Source: Methylobacillus flagellatus KT (GTDB taxonomy: Bacteria; Pseudomonadota; Gammaproteobacteria; Burkholderiales; Methylophilaceae). Taken from it: a stretch of DNA of 64,000 bases. A model generated the notes under the pieces. It saw only the letters and a list, made by a program, of their open reading frames with translations. It searched no databases and was not told where the DNA came from. The position numbers were made by a program, and so were the translations under genes. Of this stretch, positions 46,109 to 55,220 are shown in pieces (position 1 is the stretch's first letter; the number at the start of each line of letters is the position of its first letter). The DNA lies in assembly GCF_000013705.1 (NCBI RefSeq), contig NC_007947.1, positions 1,674,001 through 1,738,000 of the forward strand, read 5' to 3'.

Positions 46109-47152
46109 ATGAATCAATTAGCGACACACGAAGAACAATACCACGCCTTCCACAATGCAAAAAAAGAGCAAAAGCTACGTAACCGTGAAGCGGCGCAAGC
46201 CATCGGGATCACTGAAGGACAGGCGATTGCCAACGCCGTTGGCCGCGAGGCAGTACGTCTCAAGGGGCCGTTCCATGAAATCATTGCAGAGGTTCCCAAA
46301 CTGGGCCGTGTGATGGCGCTGACACGCAATGAAGGCACGGTGCATGAGAAGATCGGCACTTATGAGAATGTATCCTTCGACCATGTCGGCTTAGTCGTGG
46401 GGCCAGATATCGACCTGCGCATTTTTTATTCGCAATGGAAACATGGTTATGCAGTCACCGAAGAGACCGAGAAAGGCACCCAGCGCAGCCTGCAGTTCTA
46501 TGACGCCACGGGCACTGCAGTCCACAAGATCCACCTCAAGGATTTCAGCAATGTAGACGCCTGGAACAACCTGGTGCAGAAGTTTCGCAGCGAGGACCAG
46601 ACGCCGGGAGAGGAAGTCGAAGCGGCCAAACCGGCACCTGCGGAAAAACCGGATAGCGAAATTGACCAAGAAGGCTTCAAGGCAGCCTGGTTGGCAATGA
46701 AAGATACGCATGATTTTTTCATGCTCTTGCGCAAGTTCGGTGTGGGGCGTACGCAAGGCCTGCGCCTTGCGCCTGAAGGCCATGCATACAAGGTGGACAA
46801 CAATGCCGTCAAGCAAATACTGGAAGCAGCGGCGGCAGACGGCACCAGCATCATGTGCTTCGTCGGCAATCCCGGCAATATCCAGATCCATACCGGCCCG
46901 ATCAAGAACGTGAAGGAATTGGGCCCCTGGATCAATGTGTTGGATGAAACATTCAACCTGCACTTGCGTACCGACCTGATCGTGGAGTCCTGGGTGGTCA
47001 AGAAACCAACCGAAGATGGCATCGTGACATCGCTGGAGGTATTCGATAAGAATGGCGAAATCATGGCGCAGTTCTTTGGCGAGCGTAAGCCAGGCAAGCC
47101 AGAACTTGAGGCATGGCGCAACATCGTGGCTCAATTGTCAGCTGTGAAATAA
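46109..47152 (+). CDS. hmuS: Cytoplasmic heme-degrading/heme-carrier protein HmuS
   Basis: A 347-aa protein of the HemS/ChuS/HmuS family, made of two similar halves (about 1-165 and 190-347). TRNEGTVHEKIGTYENV in the first half and LRLAPEGHAYKVDNN plus MCFVGNPGNIQIHTGPIKN in the second are typical. It receives heme from the ABC importer and releases iron or passes heme on. AGGAG seven bases before ATG 46109 fixes the start. A Glu/Ala/Pro linker joins the halves. Confidence 0.94.
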   Translation: MNQLATHEEQYHAFHNAKKEQKLRNREAAQAIGITEGQAIANAVGREAVRLKGPFHEIIAEVPKLGRVMALTRNEGTVHEKIGTYENVSFDHVGLVVGPDIDLRIFYSQWKHGYAVTEETEKGTQRSLQFYDATGTAVHKIHLKDFSNVDAWNNLVQKFRSEDQTPGEEVEAAKPAPAEKPDSEIDQEGFKAAWLAMKDTHDFFMLLRKFGVGRTQGLRLAPEGHAYKVDNNAVKQILEAAAADGTSIMCFVGNPGNIQIHTGPIKNVKELGPWINVLDETFNLHLRTDLIVESWVVKKPTEDGIVTSLEVFDKNGEIMAQFFGERKPGKPELEAWRNIVAQLSAVK

Positions 47153-47169
47153 TCATCAAGAGGAATGTA

Positions 47170-48009
47170 ATGAAAATCCGCGCCTTGCTGCTCGCTACCG
47201 GGTTGATGTTTGGTAGCCATATTGCTGTTGCGGCTGAAAAGCTGTTGACGATAGGCGGCGCCGTGACAGAGATTGTCTACGCCTTGGGCAAAGGCAATGA
47301 GGTCATCGCCAATGACATTACCAGCGGTTATCCCGAAGCTGCCGCCAGCAAGCCTAAGATTGGCTATATGCGCACACTTTCTGCGGAAGGTTTAATGTCC
47401 ACGGGTGCCACATTGATCATTGCCGAGGCCGGGGCCGGGCCGCGCAATGTGATCGACCAGGTGCGCAATGCCGGAGTCAAGGTATTGCAGCTACAGGAAA
47501 CCGACCATACACCACAACAGGTAGCTGCCAATATCCGCACCATTGGTGACTATTTGGGGGCAAGCACGACACAGCAGATCGCTGCGGATTTTGAAAAATC
47601 CTGGCAAGAGGCAAAAGTCAAACTGGCCAAGCTTCCGGGACATCCCCGCGTGTTGTTCGTAATGAACAATTCCGGACGCGGAGCACATGCCGCCGGCGAT
47701 GAAACAGCCGCCTCGGCCGTGATCAAGCTGATACATGCCGAGAATGTCATGGCAGGCCAGTTCAAGAGCTACAAGCCGCTGACTGCCGAGGCATTGGTGG
47801 CGGCAGCGCCGGAGGTCATCGTGACGACCAATGAAAGCCTGGAGGCCAGCGGCGGGCTGCCGGGCTTTCTCAAGACGCCCGGCATCAACATGACACCAGC
47901 AGGAAAGCAGAAACGTATCATCAGCATGGACACGCAATATATCCTGGGCTTCGGCCCTCGCCTGCCTGCTGCCATGGTCGAGCTCGGCGAAGCCATACGC
48001 AAGCAATGA
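47170..48009 (+). CDS. hmuT: Heme ABC transporter periplasmic binding protein HmuT
   Basis: A 279-aa precursor. Signal peptide MKIRALLLATGLMFGSHIAV with cleavage after AVA. The mature sequence LLTIGGAVTEIVYALGKGNE and the two-lobed fold (class III helical backbone) mark the hemin-binding group; IGYMRTLSAEGLMSTGATLI contains the Tyr region used as heme ligand in relatives. AGGAATGTA lies before the ATG at 47170. It overlaps hmuU by four bases. Confidence 0.93.
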   Translation: MKIRALLLATGLMFGSHIAVAAEKLLTIGGAVTEIVYALGKGNEVIANDITSGYPEAAASKPKIGYMRTLSAEGLMSTGATLIIAEAGAGPRNVIDQVRNAGVKVLQLQETDHTPQQVAANIRTIGDYLGASTTQQIAADFEKSWQEAKVKLAKLPGHPRVLFVMNNSGRGAHAAGDETAASAVIKLIHAENVMAGQFKSYKPLTAEALVAAAPEVIVTTNESLEASGGLPGFLKTPGINMTPAGKQKRIISMDTQYILGFGPRLPAAMVELGEAIRKQ

Positions 48010-49112
48010 GCAGCAGTGCTTCCTCCTCCATGACGCTGGCCGGGCAAGCGACCCGCAGTCTGCAATTGCGCAACCGGGTCCTCACTGGACTCACCATCAT
48101 ACTTGCCACTCTGGTCGTGCTGGCAGCAGGGATAGGTGCCGTCCACATTCCGCCGCTGGATGTGTTGAAACTGCTGATGAGCCCGCCCGGCACTTCCGTC
48201 TGGCAATCCATGCCGCAGGAGCAGCTGCAACAGGCCATGGTGTTATGGAACATCCGTCTGCCGCGCCTTGCCCTGGGCGTGCTTACCGGCGTGGCCCTGG
48301 CCGTGTCAGGTGCCGCCATGCAAGCCCTATTGCGTAACCCGCTTGCGGAGCCAGGCCTGGTTGGCGTATCGGGCGGCGCCGCCCTGTTCGCAGCGCTTGC
48401 CATTGTGCTGGGCGGTAGTTGGATGGTAGCGCTGCATAATGTGATTGGGGAGTTTGCCCTGCCCATTTTTGCCTTCGTCGGCAGCTTGATCGCCACTATC
48501 CTGATTTTTGCCATTTCGACCCGCCAGGGACAGACATCGATTGCCTTGATGCTGCTCGCGGGGATTGCCATCGGCTCGCTCTGCGGCGCACTGATTGGCC
48601 TGATGACCTTTGTTGCGACCGACCTGGAAATGCGTTCCCTCAACTTCTGGTCGCTGGGTAGCTTGGGGGCTGCCACCTGGCCGATGGTCACCATGGTGGC
48701 ATGCCTGAGCGGCAGCTCCGTTCTCATCCTGCTCAAGCAGTCCAGCGCGCTCAACACCCTTGCGCTTGGCGAAGTGCAGGCCAGTTTGCTTGGCGTATCG
48801 GTCAAACGCCTCAACCAGGTATGCATAGGCGCGATTGCGCTTGCCGTGGGTGCAGTAGTATCCGTGACAGGCATTATCGGCTTTATCGGCCTGGTGGCCC
48901 CCCACTTGGTGCGACTTGCTGTCGGCCCAGACCAGCGCCTGGTCATGCCGGCTTCTGCACTGGTCGGCGCCATCCTGGTATTGCTGTCGGACTTGCTGGC
49001 ACGCACGATTGCAGTGCCGACCGAGGTGCCGGTAGGCATCATCACGGCGCTGCTCGGCGTACCTTTCTTCCTGGCATTGCTGTTCCGCATGCGGCGCAAA
49101 ATCGGGTTATAG
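48006..49112 (+). CDS. hmuU: Heme ABC transporter permease HmuU (FecCD family)
   Basis: A 368-aa inner-membrane permease with about ten membrane segments. Family motifs are NIRLPRLALGVLTGVALAVS, GAAMQALLRNPLAEPGLVGVS (the ATPase contact) and IGFIGLVAPHLVRLAVGPDQ. It forms a homodimer with two HmuV subunits. Confidence 0.95.
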   Translation: MSSSASSSMTLAGQATRSLQLRNRVLTGLTIILATLVVLAAGIGAVHIPPLDVLKLLMSPPGTSVWQSMPQEQLQQAMVLWNIRLPRLALGVLTGVALAVSGAAMQALLRNPLAEPGLVGVSGGAALFAALAIVLGGSWMVALHNVIGEFALPIFAFVGSLIATILIFAISTRQGQTSIALMLLAGIAIGSLCGALIGLMTFVATDLEMRSLNFWSLGSLGAATWPMVTMVACLSGSSVLILLKQSSALNTLALGEVQASLLGVSVKRLNQVCIGAIALAVGAVVSVTGIIGFIGLVAPHLVRLAVGPDQRLVMPASALVGAILVLLSDLLARTIAVPTEVPVGIITALLGVPFFLALLFRMRRKIGL

Positions 49113-49120
49113 GAATATTC

Positions 49121-49930
49121 ATGCTGGAAGTCATTCACACAGGGCTCAACATCGGCAGCAAAACCCTGCTGCACGACATCAGCTTCATCATTAAGCCAGG
49201 CGAGATGGTAGCTATCTGCGGCCCAAATGGCGCCGGGAAGAGCTCACTCATCCGCCTGTTGTGCGGCGAGCTCAAGCCGTCCAGCGGCGAGGTCCGCTGG
49301 GAGGGAAAATCGCTTGCAGAATGGAACTTACTTCAGCTGGCCCGCCAACGCGCATTGATGCAGCAGCATGCTGAAGTTGGGTTTGCCTACACTGCCCTTG
49401 AAATCATACTGCTCGGCCGCCATCCCCATCACCTGGGTGCAAACCGTCCACAGGACTACCAGATCGCCATGGCCGCCATGCAGGAAGTGGGCGCCGTGCA
49501 TTTGGCGGAACAGATTTATTCCACGCTTTCAGGCGGCGAACAAGCCAGGGTGCAAATGGCGCGTGTACTGGCGCAAATCTGGGAAAGCTCGCAAGGTGCC
49601 CGCCTGCTCCTGCTCGACGAACCCACTGCCGCGCTTGACCCGCTGCAGCAGCATCGCATGCTCACGATCGCGAGAAAATGGGCAGACAAAGGAGATGTTG
49701 CCGTCGTCGCCATCGTGCACGACCTCAATCTCGCCGCTCAGTATGCCGATCGTATCGCCTTGCTACGCGATGGCAGGCTGCAAGCAATTGACCGGGTGGA
49801 ATCCATCATGACGCCCGCCATGGTCGAAGCCTGCTTCGACCTGCCCTGCGTCCTGCTCAATCATCCGGATGGCGGCACACCCATGATTGCCGCTCGCAGA
49901 CACCCTTCATCATCGATGATAGCAACATGA
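49121..49930 (+). CDS. hmuV: Heme ABC transporter ATP-binding protein HmuV
   Basis: A 269-aa ATPase. Walker A is CGPNGAGKSSL, the signature is LSGGEQARVQMARVLAQ and Walker B LLLLDEPTAAL; the switch His is in AIVHDLNL. The ATG at 49121 is preceded by AGGAATATTC; upstream in-frame sequence belongs to hmuU in another frame. It overlaps the VOC pseudogene start by four bases, so translation was once coupled. Confidence 0.95.
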   Translation: MLEVIHTGLNIGSKTLLHDISFIIKPGEMVAICGPNGAGKSSLIRLLCGELKPSSGEVRWEGKSLAEWNLLQLARQRALMQQHAEVGFAYTALEIILLGRHPHHLGANRPQDYQIAMAAMQEVGAVHLAEQIYSTLSGGEQARVQMARVLAQIWESSQGARLLLLDEPTAALDPLQQHRMLTIARKWADKGDVAVVAIVHDLNLAAQYADRIALLRDGRLQAIDRVESIMTPAMVEACFDLPCVLLNHPDGGTPMIAARRHPSSSMIAT

Positions 49931-50292
49931 GCATACTCAAGCCCATCGAAATCAAGGCATTCGTGCCAGCCAAAGACTTTAAGCTTTCCCAGCAGTTCTA
50001 TCAGGACATCGGCTTCGAGAAACGGTCTGAAGGTGGAGGCATCGCCTATTTTTGCTATGAACATTGCGCTTTCCTGCTGCAAGACTTCCACTTAAAGCCC
50101 TGTGCAGACAATTTCATGATGCATTTACTGGTGGAGGATGCAGATGCCTGGTATGACCGTATTCGGTAGTCAGGCATCGTGGAAAAATACGATAGTCAAA
50201 TCTCAGACGTGATCGACCAGCCATGGCGCATGCGTGATTTTGTCTTCAACGACCCAAGCGGTGTAGTCTGGCGTATCGGTCATAACATCTAG
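49927..50292 (+). pseudogene. VOC-family (glyoxalase-fold) protein gene interrupted by an amber codon
   Basis: From ATG 49927 the frame encodes a VOC-type half (IEIKAFVPAKDFKLSQQFYQ, DIGFEKR, FLLQDF, HLLVEDADAWYDR), then TAG at 50167-50169. The same frame continues with SGIVEKYDSQISDV, RMRDFVFNDPSGVVWRIGHN up to TAG at 50290-50292, completing the C-terminal beta-strands expected of a VOC domain. One base substitution would explain the stop. So this is most likely a decayed or truncated gene, about 121 codons in all. Suppression of the amber codon or a sequencing error cannot be excluded. It is translationally coupled to hmuV. Confidence 0.75.
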
Positions 50293-50367
50293 CAAAAAAT
50301 CCTGGCCTGTTCCTTGCTTGATTAGCAGTGTGTGACATTGCAATCTGCAAGAAAGGAATGGTGCCTT

Positions 50368-50799
50368 ATGAAAAGCTTCTGGATATTATGCTGTATTGCC
50401 GGCTTCACTCTTCTCAGCACGTCCGCCATTGCCGCCTCCGAACAGCAACTGCAAGTCGAGCCGGTACTACGCAGCGTCAAGGCCTGGGATGGCAAGAGCT
50501 ACGCCAATTATCCAGGTGGCAAGCCTGAATTAAGCGTATTGCGTTTTACCATTCCACCCAACACTTCCCTACCATGGCACAGCAATCCGGTGCCTAATGT
50601 TGCCTATATACTTTCCGGCGAAATCACCGTGGAAAAACACGGCACTGGTGAAACTTTACGCCTCGGTCCGGGGCAAGCGCTCCCCGAAATGGTGCATGCC
50701 GTGCACCGTGGATATACAGGCGATAGCCCCGCGGTATTGATCGTATTTTATGCAGGTGGTGAAGGCATTCCCTTGCTGGAAGAACAGGAAATACAGTAG
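50368..50799 (+). CDS. Secreted cupin-domain protein
   Basis: A 143-aa precursor. Signal peptide MKSFWILCCIAGFTLLSTSA with cleavage after IAA. The mature part is a single cupin barrel: LPWHSNPVPNVAYILSGEIT gives the first motif, and LGPGQALPEMVHAVHRGYTG the second. Metal-binding residues are partly present: one His in PWHSNP, Glu in the SGEIT strand and His in MVHAVH. AAGGAATGGTGCCTT before the ATG supports the start. Function unknown; it is just after the heme locus on the same strand but with its own spacing. Confidence 0.8.
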   Translation: MKSFWILCCIAGFTLLSTSAIAASEQQLQVEPVLRSVKAWDGKSYANYPGGKPELSVLRFTIPPNTSLPWHSNPVPNVAYILSGEITVEKHGTGETLRLGPGQALPEMVHAVHRGYTGDSPAVLIVFYAGGEGIPLLEEQEIQ

Positions 50800-50815
50800 T
50801 AACAGAAAAATGACC

Positions 50816-50834
50816 CCTGCCAAACACTGGCAGG
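50816..50834 (-). terminator. Probable terminator after pgeF
   Basis: CCTGCCA-gtgtt-TGGCAGG on the minus strand is followed by GGTCATTTTTCT. It lies about 35 bases past the pgeF stop and between the convergent cupin and pgeF genes. Confidence 0.5.
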
Positions 50835-50869
50835 AAGCATGCCACGTCATTAGCTGATCTGGCGGAACA

Positions 50870-51604
50870 TTACTCCAGCCAGATCAAGCTGGCCATGCGA
50901 CCTGTTGATTCGTCACGGCGGAACGAGAAAAACCGCTCTTCATCATCATAAGTACACAGACCACCGCCATAAATATGGCTGACACCAACGTTAGCCAAGC
51001 GCTGCCGCCCCAGCTGAAAAATATCACCTAGCCATTTCCCGGCAGAAGCAGGCCTGAAGGCCTGCTCAGCCTTTGCGTCACGGGCGATAAATGCCCGCCT
51101 CACCTCATCTCCCACCTCGAACGCATCAGGGCCGATGGCCGGGCCGAGCCAAGCCAGTAAATCGCTTCCTGGCTTGTCCATTTCGGCTACCGTCTCCTCT
51201 ATCACCCCATCTAGCAGACTGCGCCAACCCGCATGCACGGCAGAGACAATGGTGCCCGCCTTGTCACAAATGAGCACAGGCAGGCAGTCTGCCGTCATGA
51301 CGGCGCACACGGTATGCCGAGTGCGGGCATAAGCCGCATCTGCGTCAGGCACACAACTGGCAGTGCCTGCGTCGATCACCGTAATGCCATGCACCTGGTT
51401 AAGCCATACCGGCTCTGTTGGCACATAGCGGTTCAGGCGCTGGCGGTTGGCTGCCACATCCAGCGCAACATCGCCCACATGCATGCCCAGGTTCAAGCTG
51501 TTGTAAGGCGCTTTACTTACCCCTCCCGAGCGGGTGGTTTGAAGCGCCCGGACATTGGCCGGTGCCGGCCAGTCTGGAATGATGAGGTCTTGATCACTCA
51601 ACAT
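50870..51604 (-). CDS. pgeF: Peptidoglycan editing factor PgeF (YfiH, laccase domain)
   Basis: A 244-aa protein. The copper/zinc-site residues are in LNQVHGITVIDAG, MTADCLPVLI and AVHAGWRSLLDGVIEE, the family signature. It prevents wrong amino acids entering cell-wall precursors; older annotation calls it polyphenol oxidase. AGGAGG six bases before ATG 51604 sets the start, which overlaps the end of rluD by 11 bases. Confidence 0.92.
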   Translation of the reverse strand: MLSDQDLIIPDWPAPANVRALQTTRSGGVSKAPYNSLNLGMHVGDVALDVAANRQRLNRYVPTEPVWLNQVHGITVIDAGTASCVPDADAAYARTRHTVCAVMTADCLPVLICDKAGTIVSAVHAGWRSLLDGVIEETVAEMDKPGSDLLAWLGPAIGPDAFEVGDEVRRAFIARDAKAEQAFRPASAGKWLGDIFQLGRQRLANVGVSHIYGGGLCTYDDEERFFSFRRDESTGRMASLIWLE

Positions 51605-52664
51605 CGTCATCCTCCTCAAGCCAATCGTCGTTTTCGTCTTCGCCGTATTCATACTCATAAGCGAATTCGCCATCATCCACGTAAAAAGCATCAGCCTCTT
51701 CTGGCGGCACATTTTCAGCGCGGATCGCTTCCAGCAATATTTTCATGTCGGCAGCCAGTTCCACTTGCCATTCCATTGGCTCACCGCTCACGGGATGTTT
51801 GAGTCCGAGCCGGATAGCATGCAGTGCCTGGCGCTTGAATTCGAGCAATACATTCCTGAGGTTGTCCGAGATATGGCGTAGCGGCAGAATGCCGCGAATG
51901 CCGTACACAGGATCGCCGACGATCGGCGCCTTGAGATGTTGCATATGCACGCGAATCTGGTGCGTGCGCCCGGTTTCGAGCAGACAACGCATATAGGTAT
52001 GTACAGAAAAGCGATCCAGTACCTCATAATGGGTGACTGCGGGCTTGCCCATGCGGTTCACTGCCATCTTGGTGCGTGCATGCGGATGTCTGCCAATCGG
52101 TTGGTCTACCTTGCCATTGCGCCACACCTGGCCCCAGACGATGGTACGGTACTCTCGCTTGACGGTACGCGCCTGCAACTGCCTGACTAGATTGGTTTGT
52201 GCAGCCAACGTCTTGGCAACGACCAACAGGCCGCTGGTATCCTTGTCCAGCCGGTGCACAATGCCCGCCCTAGGCACATCCTTGAGCTGGGGCGCGTGGT
52301 AGAGCAAGGCATTGAGCAAGGTGCCACTCCAGTTGCCCGCCGCAGGATGCACTACCATCCCGGCAGGCTTGTTAATCACCAGGATATGCTCATCCTCGAA
52401 CACCACCTCCAGCGGAATATTTTCAGGCTCGAAAGCCAATGCTTCCGGTGTTGCTTGCGGCTTAATCTGCACTTGCTCCCCGCCCCAGACCTTGAACTTG
52501 GCGGTCGGTGTCTCATCGTCAATGGTGACCAGTCCATCCTTGATCCAGCCCTGGATGCGTGAACGCGAGTGTTCGGGCATCAGGCGCTGCAGTGCCTGGT
52601 CGAGACGCATGCCCCCGAGCTCCTGGGTAATTGTGAGGGTAATAGGCGTTGCAGTGTGGCTCAT
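51594..52664 (-). CDS. rluD: 23S rRNA pseudouridine synthase RluD
   Basis: A 356-aa RluA-family enzyme. An S4 RNA-binding domain at about 10-80 (GMRLDQALQRLMPEHSRSRI) is followed by the catalytic domain with the Asp in GIVHRLDKDTSGLLVVAK. The C-terminus is extended by a very acidic tail rich in Glu and Asp. It modifies positions in helix 69. It is divergent from bamD, the standard arrangement. Confidence 0.94.
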   Translation of the reverse strand: MSHTATPITLTITQELGGMRLDQALQRLMPEHSRSRIQGWIKDGLVTIDDETPTAKFKVWGGEQVQIKPQATPEALAFEPENIPLEVVFEDEHILVINKPAGMVVHPAAGNWSGTLLNALLYHAPQLKDVPRAGIVHRLDKDTSGLLVVAKTLAAQTNLVRQLQARTVKREYRTIVWGQVWRNGKVDQPIGRHPHARTKMAVNRMGKPAVTHYEVLDRFSVHTYMRCLLETGRTHQIRVHMQHLKAPIVGDPVYGIRGILPLRHISDNLRNVLLEFKRQALHAIRLGLKHPVSGEPMEWQVELAADMKILLEAIRAENVPPEEADAFYVDDGEFAYEYEYGEDENDDWLEEDDDVE

Positions 52665-52751
52665 CGGTTATAATCAATCATTGTGCGCTGCATCATGCAG
52701 CAGCATTGTGTTAATAATCGGCACCCACAAACTCAATCATGGATTTTGTAA

Positions 52752-53555
52752 ATGAAGCATAGTTTAGCGTTAATTGCAGTACTCTGGCTCACAGGCTGCG
52801 CGATTTTCGGCGCCCCTACAGAACTCGACGAAACCAAGGGCTGGCCTGTGCAGCGCATCTATGCTGCTGCTGTGGAAAACATGACCACCCGCGACTATGA
52901 GAAAGCCATCAAGTACTTCCAGATACTGGAATCCCGCTATCCGCACGGGCGTTATGCCACTCAATCCCAGCTCGAGGTCATTTACGCGCATTACAAGAAA
53001 AACGATCCTGCTGCCACGATGGCTGCTGCAGACCGCTTCATCAAACTGCATCCCAACCACCCGAATGTCGACTATGCCTATTACATGAAAGGCTTGGCCA
53101 CTTTCAATGAGCGCGGGATCATCGAAAAACTCACCAAGCAGCAAATCAGTGACCGCGACCCGAAATCGTTGCGCGAATCCTTCCTCGCTCTCAAGGAGCT
53201 GGTGAACCGCTTCCCCAACAGCCGCTATGTCAAGGACGCTACCTTGCGCATGAGCTACCTAGTGAACTCTCTCGCCCAGCACGAACTACACGTTGCCCGC
53301 TATTACATGAAGCGCCAGGCTTACGTGGCTGCAGCCAACCGCTGCAAATATGTCATGGAGTTTTATCCTGACACGCCCCATATTGAAGAAGCACTGGTGA
53401 TTCTGATCAGCGCATACGACGCCATGAGCATGGATGATCTGCGCGACGATGCCAAGCGTGTGCTGGCGCAAAACTACCCCAACAGCCTCATGCTGGGAAA
53501 CAATGTCCCCAAGGATGAACGTGTATGGTGGCGATTCTGGGAAAGCCTATTCTAG
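52752..53555 (+). CDS. bamD: Outer membrane assembly lipoprotein BamD
   Basis: A 267-aa lipoprotein with lipobox WLTGCAIFG (Cys16) and five TPR-like repeats. NMTTRDYEKAIKYFQILESR and YPHGRYATQSQLEVIYAHYK are diagnostic. Part of the BAM complex at the inner face of the outer membrane. The ATG at 52752 is far from any strong ribosome site (TTGTAA). Single gene; about 150 bases after it hold nothing I can identify. Confidence 0.96.
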   Translation: MKHSLALIAVLWLTGCAIFGAPTELDETKGWPVQRIYAAAVENMTTRDYEKAIKYFQILESRYPHGRYATQSQLEVIYAHYKKNDPAATMAAADRFIKLHPNHPNVDYAYYMKGLATFNERGIIEKLTKQQISDRDPKSLRESFLALKELVNRFPNSRYVKDATLRMSYLVNSLAQHELHVARYYMKRQAYVAAANRCKYVMEFYPDTPHIEEALVILISAYDAMSMDDLRDDAKRVLAQNYPNSLMLGNNVPKDERVWWRFWESLF

Positions 53556-53720
53556 AGTAAGCTTGCTCTCTTAGAAGAGTAGATAGAGCTAATCGCGATA
53601 TTACTCGATTCGTCGCTTTTATCTAAACACTGGCCCCTGGCATGTGTGATGGGAATATGAGCGAGCTGTTTATCAGGGCAAACGCTGCATACCGTCAAGG
53701 CCCTTAATGTCGACCCCCTC

Positions 53721-55220
53721 CTATTTCTTGGAGACCACCTTGTTTTTCACGTTGCGCGAGCTGGCGACAACGCCCGGCTTTTTCTTGATCTTGCGGCCCT
53801 GGTCTTCATTTTTTCGCGCATTCAAGGCCGCTCGCTCCGCAGTCTTGCGCCTGCGCATACTCACGATGCCTTCACCCTGCTTACGCTCTTCCTGTTCGGC
53901 AAAAGGATTGTGGCCTTGGTTGAACTGCACCCGCAATGGTGTTCCAGTCAACTGGAATGCCTTGCGGAATACGCCTGCCAGATAACGCCGGTAACTCTCC
54001 TTGATACCATCCACATGGTTGCCGTGGATCACGACGATAGGAGGATTGCTACCACCTTGATGCGCGTAACGGAGCTTGGGCCGTATGCCCTTGCTGATCG
54101 GCGGCTGGTGCTGCATGGTCGCATCTTCCAGAACCCGGGTCAGTTGCGGAGTTGAGAGCTTGGCCATGGCAGCCTTGTAGGCGGCATCCACAGAATGGAA
54201 TAACTCACCCAGGCCCTTCTTGCGCAAAGCCGAAATATAGTGAAACTTGGCAAAATCCAGGAACTGCAGCTTGCGGTCGATTTCGCGCTTGATCCATTCG
54301 CGTTTATCATCTTCCAGGCCATCCCATTTGTTTACGGCCACCACGAGTGCCCGGCCACTGTCGAGGATGTAAGCCGAAACGTGGGCATCCTGCTCAGTAA
54401 TGCCTTCCTGCGCATCAACCACGAGAATAGCGACGTTGGCCTCTTCAATTGCCTGCATGGTCTTAATGACAGAAAACTTCTCTACTGCCTCAAAAACCTT
54501 GCCACGCCTGCGCACACCTGCCGTATCAATAATCGTGTAGCGCTTGCCGTTGCGCTCGAGATCCAGATAGATCGAGTCACGGGTCGTTCCCGGCTGGTCA
54601 AATGCAATCACGCGCTCCTCGCCCAGAAGCGCATTGACCAAGGTTGACTTTCCCACATTCGGGCGGCCCACGATTGCCACCTTGGGCACTTGGTTCCCTT
54701 GGGACTCCTCTTCCTCACCGGGCTCAGGAAAGTTTTCCAGGGCCAGTTCGACAAGGTCCCGCACACCTTCACCATGGGCGGAGGATATAGATAGTGGATG
54801 TCCCAATCCCAGTTCGTGGAATTCTGCACTGGCAATGGCGCGCTGCATGCCTTCCGTCTTATTGACGGCCAACAGGATAGGCCGCTGACTCTTACGCAGC
54901 CGTTCGGCGATCACCTTATCTTGAGGTGCAAGACCGTTGCGTCCGTCGACGAGAAAAATCACTACATCAGCCTCATCAATCGCCAACAGCGTCTGGCGTG
55001 CCATTTCCTTGAGAATACCACTATCCACCAGTGGCTCAAAACCACCGGTATCAACAACTAGATAAGGTTTGCTTCCTACTACGCCACGACCATAATGGCG
55101 ATCGCGCGTCAGTCCAGGCAAGTCTGCCACCAAGGCATCTCGGGTCTTGGTCAGGCGGTTGAACAATGTAGACTTGCCTACGTTGGGCCTGCCAACAAGA
55201 ACGATGGTCGGCAGCATCAT
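53721..55220 (-). CDS. der: Ribosome-assembly GTPase Der (EngA)
   Basis: A 499-aa protein with two tandem G domains. G1 motifs are [12 protein letters not shown] (about 8-19) and [12 protein letters not shown] (about 183-194); G4 motifs NKTE and NKWD follow. The C-terminal KH-like domain is followed by a Lys-rich tail. Essential for 50S assembly. It overlaps bamB by four bases and ends the rlmN-der cluster. Confidence 0.97.
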   Translation of the reverse strand: MMLPTIVLVGRPNVGKSTLFNRLTKTRDALVADLPGLTRDRHYGRGVVGSKPYLVVDTGGFEPLVDSGILKEMARQTLLAIDEADVVIFLVDGRNGLAPQDKVIAERLRKSQRPILLAVNKTEGMQRAIASAEFHELGLGHPLSISSAHGEGVRDLVELALENFPEPGEEEESQGNQVPKVAIVGRPNVGKSTLVNALLGEERVIAFDQPGTTRDSIYLDLERNGKRYTIIDTAGVRRRGKVFEAVEKFSVIKTMQAIEEANVAILVVDAQEGITEQDAHVSAYILDSGRALVVAVNKWDGLEDDKREWIKREIDRKLQFLDFAKFHYISALRKKGLGELFHSVDAAYKAAMAKLSTPQLTRVLEDATMQHQPPISKGIRPKLRYAHQGGSNPPIVVIHGNHVDGIKESYRRYLAGVFRKAFQLTGTPLRVQFNQGHNPFAEQEERKQGEGIVSMRRRKTAERAALNARKNEDQGRKIKKKPGVVASSRNVKNKVVSKK

